DNA of 64,000 nt from positions 832,321 through 896,320 of the forward strand of contig NW_003215766.1 in NCBI RefSeq assembly GCF_000006405.1, in the 5' to 3' direction. The stretch comes from Perkinsus marinus ATCC 50983. Lineage: Eukaryota; Perkinsozoa; Perkinsida; Perkinsidae. A model generated the notes under the pieces. The model made no database searches and had not been told where the DNA came from. It saw nothing but the letters and a program-made list of their open reading frames with translations. How positions within the stretch are numbered: the first letter of the stretch is position 1; every line of letters begins with the position of its first letter. This document shows positions 56,655-64,000 of the stretch, piece by piece. A program made the position numbers and the translations under genes.

Positions 56655-57039
56655 GAGTGGGTCGCAGTGGACGAAAACCCAGAGGGCTTGGGCGCACTTC
56701 TTTGCGACCAAACTACGTTACCGGTAGGTTCATGAACGCAATTTTAAGATCCGGTGAAACTCAAGACCAAATTGGTAGTTCTAGGCTCATACCCATCTGT
56801 TCTAGGCTATGATAATTTGTTCGGAGCTTGCACTGATTCGGCCTTTGAATGGTGTACCGTGAGGCTTTGTTGTTCAGTGATATAGAAGATGTATGCTTAT
56901 TTACTTAGCACCTACGGTGATGGTGACCAGTGCCAAGCGCCCCTCGTTTTCACATTACTGAAGAAACCGAACGCGTAAGCTTTATGTCACGAAGTTCATG
57001 AGAGGGCTCGGAGTAGCATTATCTGCCCTACAGATCAAT
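56655..57039. other. Intergenic stretch, nothing recognised
   Basis: 385 bp of AT-leaning sequence between two + genes; no frame, RNA or repeat can be supported. Confidence 0.45.
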
Positions 57040-59204
57040 GCCGGACCTCGAGAACGACTCGATCTTCAAGTCCCCCTTCAAGTCGGATGATGAGGCTCGT
57101 GGAGTGATTAGAGACCTCTCGGAGGAAGAGGCGACGGAGGCGGGGTCCATGGTATGGGTGGGGGGTTCTCGTATTTGTCTTTGATGGCCACTGCGCGGGG
57201 TCGCCAAGAGTGACTGCTCGCTGTAGCTTTAGCCAACGACGAACTACGGCTGAGCTCGTATGCACGGCTTTGTATCTTCCTCGGAGTCGAATGGTTCTGG
57301 ATGCGTGTGACGATGTTGATAGGTCGTATCATTGCGGCACTTGGTTGTCAATGACCGACCCTGGCCGCCGTACTTGAGGGGGTGGGGGCATTACATGGCG
57401 CATCAGTTGAAGAGTGGACGAAGATCGTGAGCTCTACCATGCTATGGGGGGGAAATACTATCGTTTGCTTCAGTTTTCCGACGGTGCTGGCGGACCACTG
57501 GCTCCTGGATAGAAGTGATGAGGACGAGGATCTCCCTGAAGGCACTGGATTGAGGAAACCTCCTCGAGGTGTGAAGGTGACGATTGACACGCGAGAAGGG
57601 TTGTTGCTGGAAGCTCTCGGACACAATGCAGATGCCGCGGAGGGGTGGGTTCAGACAGGGTGCATTGGACGGCGCTGACCTCGAGAGTAGATACGAGGTC
57701 GCTCAGCTTGACGTTGGGGATATTGTGATTGAGGCGGCAGACGACAGTCATGAAAAGCTCATCGTTGAGAGGAAGACTATTCGAGACCTCTTGTCCTCGC
57801 ACAGAGACGCCCGTCTCCGGAATCAGCTGTCGGCGTTATTGGAGACCGTTGACTACCAGAGGCATCGAGTGATCGTGTTGTTGGAAGGCTCTGTGGATAG
57901 CAGCTACAATACAGAAGTTGTATACGGGTACATGGTGAGGCTTCCAATAAGGGACCGATTGGTACTCTTGCGAACTGAATCGCTGCATGAGACAATTACT
58001 TTGCTCGATAAAATGGTACGGAGTTTCAAGAAGCTGTGTGCCGGGCCGTCAGAGTTCGCCCCAGCGAAGATATCCTCCCATGTGATGAAAGCTCAGAAAA
58101 CGGCAGACCGTAGCATGATCAATATGCTCATGGCAGTGAAGGGAGTATCGATGCGCACTGCATATCACACGGCGAAGAGGTTCCCGAATATGAGGCGGCT
58201 GGTGAAGGCCCTCGAGAAGCCTGGCGGGCTAGACTATCTGGCGAGATCGACGCAGTCTCGTATGAGTCAACTGATTGCTCATAGAGTGGCGGCCTCGGTG
58301 ATGGGGGAGGATTGGTGCCCAATACCTGCGGCCGGAGAAGAGTTCTCCGAGCAGCTCAGAACGGCTGGCATTCGCGGAGTCCAGCACGATATGGTATTCA
58401 AACGCGTCCGGTCCATGGAGGAGCTCAGGACAATGCTGGGAGGATCCTCTGATAAGTTGAAGTTCTTGACCGTTGATTGGGGCCTCGAGGAGAAGACAGC
58501 GATCAGCGTCATCAGACTGGCATGCGGTGACGATTCTCCCGAATATCGAGCATATCTTTTAGCTGAAGAGTTGGCCGATAATGTCAATGGTGGGTCGATC
58601 TCGGAAGCTGGGCAATCCCCGATGGTTGTTCAGGCATCACACGTGAGACGGCCCTTGTAGTGGTTGGTGAGTGTTGTACACTGAAGGAGCTGAGGGAAAT
58701 AATACCAACAGCAGCTTCGGAATTGGATGCTTGGTGGCAGCAGCTCGGTGAGAGAGTTGTGGTCCTCCTCGGAGAGTGTAAGGATTGAATCGCCAGGTCT
58801 GAGACGCCGAGCCTTCCATCGGCTCCTTCGTTACGTATTAACCGATGATCCGCATCATCCCATTACGGCACGTATTGCCGTTGAAGAGCAACTCCTCGAC
58901 AGAGGTGTGTATGGGTGTTAGTAGACTATCTAAGGTGTAACGAGTTTGGAGCTGGAATAGGGGAGATAGGTTCAGTCGCCTGTCTTTACTACGATTTGAA
59001 TCATCATGATGAAGATCTTGACAATCGTGATGATTACAGTTCGATGGTTTAGGTATCGATACCAAGCTAGCGATCATCGTGTCTAGTCTGTATCCTTCTA
59101 TGGCGGAGCTAGAGGGAGCGTTGAAAGAAAGCAAATCGTTGGTTGCGGAGTTGAAGCTGTCGCCCAGCAACCAAACTAAGCTGTTCTCTCTATGTTCCAC
59201 GTGA
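57040..59204 (+). CDS. ERCC4-family structure-specific nuclease (XPF/MUS81 superfamily)
   Basis: The likely first exon at 57040 reads MPDLENDSIFKSPFKSDDEA. The nuclease domain starts with GVKVTIDTREGLLLEALGHN (57570-57630), passes a short intron (about 43 nt, acceptor near 57691), and continues RYEVAQLDVGDIVIEAADD, then the metal-binding core IVERKTIRDLLSSHRDARLR (57763-57822; GDxV...ERKxxxD), LRNQLSALLE and RHRVIVLLEGSV. A helix-hairpin-helix-like region follows (SMINMLMAVKGVSMRTAYHT, 58114-58173). Downstream exons give TLKELREIIPTAASELDAWW and a second helical hairpin (LYPSMAELEGALKESKSLVA) to the stop at 59202-59204. Members cut branched DNA in repair. No helicase domain of the XPF/Hef type precedes the nuclease. 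Which subfamily it belongs to is unclear; MUS81-like is my first guess. Confidence 0.7.
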
Positions 59205-59552
59205 TATGAGCGTTTTCATAATATTGATCTGCATGTGAGTATTGGTTTCTTGAATCACCTCGCTTGTGTGAGATCGTCCGGCCATGGGTTCGTTCCACAT
59301 GGGTTAGACCATCTCTCTGTTACAGTTTGTGTGTCTCGACTCTCAGGGTATTGGCATCTGTGGCTACAGCTTCGTCGTAGGATGTTCGACTCTATGTGGC
59401 GTACTGTTTTCAACTATGAATGCATGCACAAAACGAGGATTAACATCACTGATTCTTATTGGCTAATGGGTTTGGTTCAACAATGAGGGGGCGAGTAGTG
59501 TTGAGGAAGTGCCGACTCGAACAGGGATTTTTTGTGTTCTAGCATATCATAC

Positions 59553-61058
59553 ATGGACCAGTTCCGCGACTCTGTGGTGGGTGGCGCAGGCCGCATGCTT
59601 GATATCGATGGTGACGGTGTGGTTACACTGCAGGAGGTGGAGGAGAGTGCCCACAAGGCTTATCGTCGGGTTTCGGCAGTCGTGGACACTACGAGGAATG
59701 TGGTAGACAAAAACAGGACAATTCTGGGCGGACTACTAGGCCTCTTCCTCCTGCGCTATGGCAAGTGCGTACCATTCGGCGGTGTCATTAGATGGAAACT
59801 GTTGGTCTCTCTTCTAGTCATTTTCCGTACACATCCTTGCTGCTTCAATCAATCCGAGTTGAAGACCTCAAGCGTGACTTTGATGACATTGCAGAAGTGT
59901 ACTCCGAGGTATCGATGCGCCCCCGACATCTACGTGTGAGCGAGTGGTATAGGTTCGAGAAGATATGCGCGACAGTCTGCCGGGGAACATACCTCTCTTT
60001 TGTTACAAGCGGGATGGTGATGCTGCCCTGGCTGATCTTGATGAACCAGATGTCGGGCGTTCTCCTACTGATGTTGGTAAGGCATTGTATGCGTATTTAG
60101 TTGGATGGGAATCTAGCGTGCAGTATTGACTAAGTTGGGCCCTGTCCTTTGAATACGATGAGCGTTCTCCTTTTAGGTGTACTAGAAGTGGTCCTACGCA
60201 CCATCGATACGGAGAAGCTGAGCAGAGCGTTCCGCAACATATACACGCAAGTAGGTAGAGTAGACGTGCATTTCTTGTTCAACCTGTGCGCCGATTGTTG
60301 TGAGGCCCTTCCTACCCTATTTGGGTCAGGTCCTCACCTGTCTGGCAACAGCCCTCTCTAGGAATGCTGCTCGGTTTGGTCTTGGAATGAATACCGCCAG
60401 CACCATCGTGGGCGTGGTCAATCAATTCCTATCCCCACAGCTCAAACGTTTTGAGGAGTCTGAAACAGGTAGATTTATCTCATGGCAGTTTTTAACTGCT
60501 CAGTTCGCGAATATCAGGCCGATCCTTGAGTTCGAACTCCCGCTTGGCTATCCGATTCACTACGAAGGGTGCCGTCGCTGCAATGGCTGTGTACATCGCA
60601 TACAAGATGGAGCGAAGCTTGGCCAATTGGGCGAACTGTTTGTTGGGTGCTCAGTTGCTCACCAACTGCGGACACGAGGTAACCTGCATTTATCGTCCAG
60701 TCGTGCTGCAATATAAATTCCATTGCCCTCTCTGATGTGATCCACCTCAGCTCTACTATCGTTACGTCGTGGGTACTGCTCCGCCAGCAGGGTCCTCGCG
60801 CAAGCTCGCGACATCTGTGACGGTGATTGCTGCACTCGGTTTCGGGTATCAAATGCGCTCCGGTCCACTGAGTGAAGACATGCCCTTTTGGTTGCGCTGG
60901 CCTCTCATTATACCGTCAGGTGAGATGGGGTGTCGAATCAATACTTCTTACAACATGCAAGGAGAACTGTTTTCTCTCCTTCAGCTGTGGAGAGTGTCCT
61001 CCAAGCCGTATCGGTCGGCACGGAGCAGTACAAGCTGACGACTAGCCCTAGTTTCTAA
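59553..61058 (+). CDS. EF-hand multi-pass membrane protein, unknown family
   Basis: Starts at 59553 with MDQFRDSVVGGAGRMLDIDG; the loop DIDGDGVVTLQE (59601-59636) is a canonical single EF-hand. It continues with an amphipathic segment and the hydrophobic helix ILGGLLGLFLLRYGK, then after an intron HFPYTSLLLQSIRVEDLKRD. Further exons encode AFRNIYTQ, the hydrophobic VLATAPFLPYLGQVLTCLAT region, GLGMNTASTIVGVVNQFLSP, a helix LAIRFTTKGAVAAMAVYIAY, MERSLANWANCLLGAQLL, LATSVTVIAALGFGYQM and FWLRWPLIIPS, ending LTTSPSF at 61056-61058. This suggests four or more membrane helices behind a calcium-binding N terminus. I do not recognise the family. Confidence 0.6.
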
Positions 61059-61230
61059 GGTGGCTCATAGTGGAAGTCTTATTTATCCTGGTTATGTATT
61101 AGTACGTCGAGTGATAAAGTTGCTAATGGTTTATAGTTGCTCTCACAATTTGGCCTTGTGTTCACGACTAAGTGGGGGCACTTTCCTGCTCAACTATAAG
61201 AGTTTTTGTAGGGGGTATGAAATAGGTATG

Positions 61231-61447
61231 CCATGGTGAGATAATTACTTGCTGGTTCAACTCGTGGGTTTTAACACCAACTCTCTCTACCCGCAGATCC
61301 GCTCCGTGGCCCCGCATAGTGTAATCGTCGATCTTGCGGCGACAGCTGGAGACAATTGCGAGCTGACAGTAGTCGCGTCTTCCTTTATTGGACTTGTGCT
61401 GAGAGCACTGGCAAGTTTCCCGTCGAACAGTTGTCAATAGAATATCG
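61231..61447 (+). pseudogene. Displaced fragment of the transhydrogenase alpha region
   Basis: 217 bp that align with 54841-55062 of the transhydrogenase gene. The match covers the end of one exon (CCATG), a whole intron of 61-66 nt, the exon encoding [20 protein letters not shown] plus CELTV ([20 protein letters not shown] plus CELTV in the parent), the next intron, and the start of the following exon. Within the exon 22 of 25 residues match and about half the base changes are silent. No other transhydrogenase exon lies nearby, so it looks like a relic of a duplicated copy. Similarity stops sharply at both edges. Confidence 0.75.
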
Positions 61448-61668
61448 TAGCTACCGAGTACATAGTATGTATTGCATATATCTGACGCTCTCAGGTCGGA
61501 AATATTTACGAATTACTATACTGATTTCGGTACTTGTCAACGCAAATCAGTAGCAAATGAACACACAGCGAGGTCATGGTAGCAGAGGTATCAGTCGCAG
61601 CTTTTCGCATTTACGAACACTGCGTTCAATTATATTATCAATACTTCACCGTTGAGGGTTGCGAAGCA

Positions 61669-62216
61669 TTAGGATAGATCGGATAAGTTCAAACCAGCCA
61701 CATCTTCCATAGCACGACTCAATGAGCGACACTTGAGAGCAATTGCGTCCCAGGAAATGCTGCCTGACGATGGCTCCGACACGCCGCCACGCGCAAGGCG
61801 TTGTAATGCGGCCACGTCACTCTGTCGTGGTTGGAGCGTTGAAGGTGGCGTGGCGGCCCTGTTGATGCGGGGAGTTCGATGAAGTCTACAGGGTATGTAG
61901 ACTGAGGCGACGCCATACTCCGTTTTCAACTCGGGGCGACCACTGAGAGGCAAAGTAACATCACTACCCCTAGGCAAGTTTCCTTCCTACTATCAAGGAA
62001 GTGCATATGAGACAATACAGATTCTCGAACGGCCACTCACATTGTTTGTGTTCGGAGCATTGCGACCCGTTCTTCTGCCACTTGCATTATAGAGTCGAAG
62101 AGCTTCTCGTGGTTAAACGTGCTGGGTGGGCCGAAATCGGTTGACGTTATCCCTTCCACGTCGCTCAATGTGGACAGGAGGTCGGCTCGAATGCACTCGG
62201 AGCTTTCCAGGGTCAT
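61669..62216 (-). CDS. Unknown small protein, two or more exons
   Basis: The first visible exon starts at 62216: MTLESSECIRADLLSTLSDV ... STFNHEKLFDSIMQVAEERV, ending near 62040 at a GTGAG donor. The second exon, from about 61975, encodes PLSGRPELKTEYGVASVYIP and ends AMEDVAGLNLSDLS with the stop at 61669-61671. It is mostly helical and has no recognised family. A coiled-coil-like frame further upstream on the same strand (INKVETELQNVEDAGRHALE, about 62550-62470) could be an earlier exon, overlapping the divergent gene's start. Confidence 0.4.
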
Positions 62217-62554
62217 TTAATCGCGAAAATAACTGTCTTACGCAGATGATTCGGTGTAGCCTCATATCTTCAACATGAGGTTATAAGAGAATCTTGCGTT
62301 TCAACTTGGCGCTCGCCCGCACAAGTGATTGACTTCCTCTTCTGTGTATAGTTTACGAGCAACATTCCTACCTCTTGGCCACTCAATATCAGGGTATGGA
62401 TCTACGATATCTCTAGTGATCGTCACCACCCAACTGCCTGCCTTTGAGGTGGAGTTTTCATCTCATCAGCTTCTTAGGTCCATCAGCTCATTTTCGAGGG
62501 CGTGGCGGCCGGCATCCTCGACATTTTGTAGCTCGGTCTCCACTTTGTTGATCC

Positions 62555-64000
62555 ATGTCTAGCTCCGACACCCGCTCAGACTCTGCCTCCCCCAGTAAGG
62601 ATAAGTCTCTGCTAGCACAGGTGGAGTCCTACATCAAGAGGCTAATGAAGGGGTAGGTTCATTCATGGATTCTCCTTATCTCTATCGCTTCCTGTACTGC
62701 TGACTATCTCCTGTGGCTGTCTGCCTTGGTTTATGGCGTTTTTTGTTCAGAATTCCCGTAATTTTACGTGTCGAACACGATGACGGCGACTCGAACGACG
62801 AGCCCGTGACGAAGTCTGCTATCTGTAAGATATATTATCGCTTAGCCCAGATCCTCGTTGATCATGTTCCATCAGGCACTGGGATCCTCAACCGTAACCT
62901 CGAGTCTGTCAAGTTTACCCCGTTGAAGGACGAGGAGTCAACGGATGCCAGCAAGGATCCTGGTGGGTTCAAGGCCAAGTTAGCGCTCTCTAGTGGTTCG
63001 CGGTCCGATGACGTCGTCTAGCCAGGTATCGTGATTGAGCTGGAGGACGTCGAAAAGGTCGTCTGTCTCAACGAGAACCATCCTTCGGTCGTCTTAGTAG
63101 TACACAGTCACCGACAACTATATCTCAGTTGCTTACTGCCTGAGACAGGTCATTCCTAAATACGATCGATATGTCGAGATCGTTAGCAGCGGCGTGGAAG
63201 ATTTCAAAGCATGGTTAGTACAGTATTATTGTACTTTGTCCCTCTCTGCTTTCAGGTATGCAACTCTGCATATGCTCTGTCCAGGAGAGACTGAAGATGA
63301 CTCGTCCATCACAGATGATAGTCAAGATGCTTCATCTGACAATTATGACGCCTCCTCTCCTGAGCTGTCAGCCAAAGCACGCAGAGCTATGATGGAGGTT
63401 CTCCTGGTATGGTACTGCACTATGTAGAAACTCGTTTATTTAGTCGGTCAGCCCCGCGTCTGAGGACTCGCCTTCTCGTGGCTCGGAAGAACACCAGGTT
63501 GCGCAGGTAACCATCGTTATCTTCGGTATCTTCCATCAGGCATCCTAATGTCTTAAGGTTAATGCTCTGAAGCAGATCATCTCTAGCCAAGGAAGGCTAA
63601 TCGATGCTCTTCGGCGTGACAGGTGAGGTGGATCGTGACCATTATTTTGTACTCCATCGATCTCAGGGATCGCATGCAGATTCTAGAGATGCAAAATCGG
63701 GATCTCGTTCGTGTCCTGAAAGGTATGACGTGACTTCGTGAGGAAGGTTGACTCGTTCTCCCTGCTGCAGAGCGTGAGATCAGCTTGGATGAACTAATGG
63801 GAGTCTGCCAGCGCCTGATGGACCAGCAAGGGAAGTGGGTGAACATCCACCTTGTACGGAACACGGCCGTGCTGAAGCCGTCTAAGCCTGCTTCGGCCAG
63901 CCGAGATCCTTTCGCACTGCCTGCAGTGCCTCATGTATCGGAGTCTGAGAAGAACGAATATAAGGTTGGTACTACATGTCGGTGAGGAGTAGTGCGTGGT
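62555..64000 (+). CDS. Unknown coiled-coil protein, cut by the window end
   Basis: Starts at 62555 with MSSSDTRSDSASPSKDKSLL and VESYIKRLMKG, then exons with KSAICKIYYRLAQILVDHVP and SGTGILNRNLESVKFTPLK, IVIELEDVEKVVCLNENHPS, VAYCLRQVIPKYDRYVEIVS, an acidic Ser/Asp run (DDSSITDDSQDASSDNYD), then coiled-coil pieces LKQIISSQGRLIDALRRDR, RDRMQILEMQNRDLVRVLK and EREISLDELMGVCQRLMDQQ. It continues to at least 63965 and is still open, or at an intron, at the window edge. The family is not recognised; the heptad-rich C-terminal half suggests a structural or adaptor protein. Confidence 0.5.

Overview
This is a nuclear, protein-dense segment of a protist genome. Nearly every recognisable gene is split by many short GT-AG introns (mostly about 40-60 nt), GC is near 50%, code use is standard and same-strand genes sit 0-130 bp apart. 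A mitochondrial-type transhydrogenase fused in the order beta-then-alpha (known from apicomplexans and Entamoeba), a bifunctional trehalose-6-P synthase/phosphatase, a glutamyl-endopeptidase-like S9 peptidase and a GPI pathway gene fit an alveolate. A perkinsid (Perkinsus-like) is my best guess, by inference only. No intact transposon, virus-derived element or CRISPR array was seen.

Layout. 0-4 kb: empty left edge with a perfect-arm palindrome and a tRNA-like relic, then two + genes (UbiA prenyltransferase and a UBE3D-like HECT_2 E3 ligase). 4.5-16.3 kb: a minus cluster of F-box/LRR protein, GH15 glycoside hydrolase, S9 glutamyl endopeptidase and GPI2/PIG-C. 16.3-17.8 kb: a divergent intergenic region strikingly rich in GANTC sites. 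17.8-30.3 kb: a plus cluster of a LOTUS-like low-complexity protein, cytosolic leucyl-tRNA synthetase, a signal-peptide/TM protein and a ChAPs (exomer) cargo adaptor. 30.8-42.4 kb: a minus cluster of eight genes, including a TBC1D23-like protein, a PUB-CAP fusion, a Yip1-family protein with a WW-like start, a Qa-SNARE, the rRNA-processing nuclease NOB1 and an IQ-motif protein. 42.5-56 kb: a plus cluster of TPS-TPP, SmD1 (with a Gly-Lys instead of Gly-Arg tail) and transhydrogenase. An oversized apparent intron of the transhydrogenase holds an antisense mitochondrial-looking gene, tRNA-Ile(AAU) and a decayed tRNA-Ala(AGC). 56-64 kb: a small gene, an ERCC4-family nuclease, an EF-hand multi-TM protein, a displaced fragment of the transhydrogenase gene, and two unrecognised genes, the last cut by the window end.

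Functionally the segment is a housekeeping mix with a noticeable share of Golgi/endosome traffic genes side by side (TBC1D23-like, Yip1 family, Qa-SNARE; ChAPs nearby) and of storage-sugar metabolism (GH15, TPS-TPP). Exon joins were made by eye from reading frame, GT-AG signals and family motifs; outer limits of multi-exon genes are approximate unless stated.
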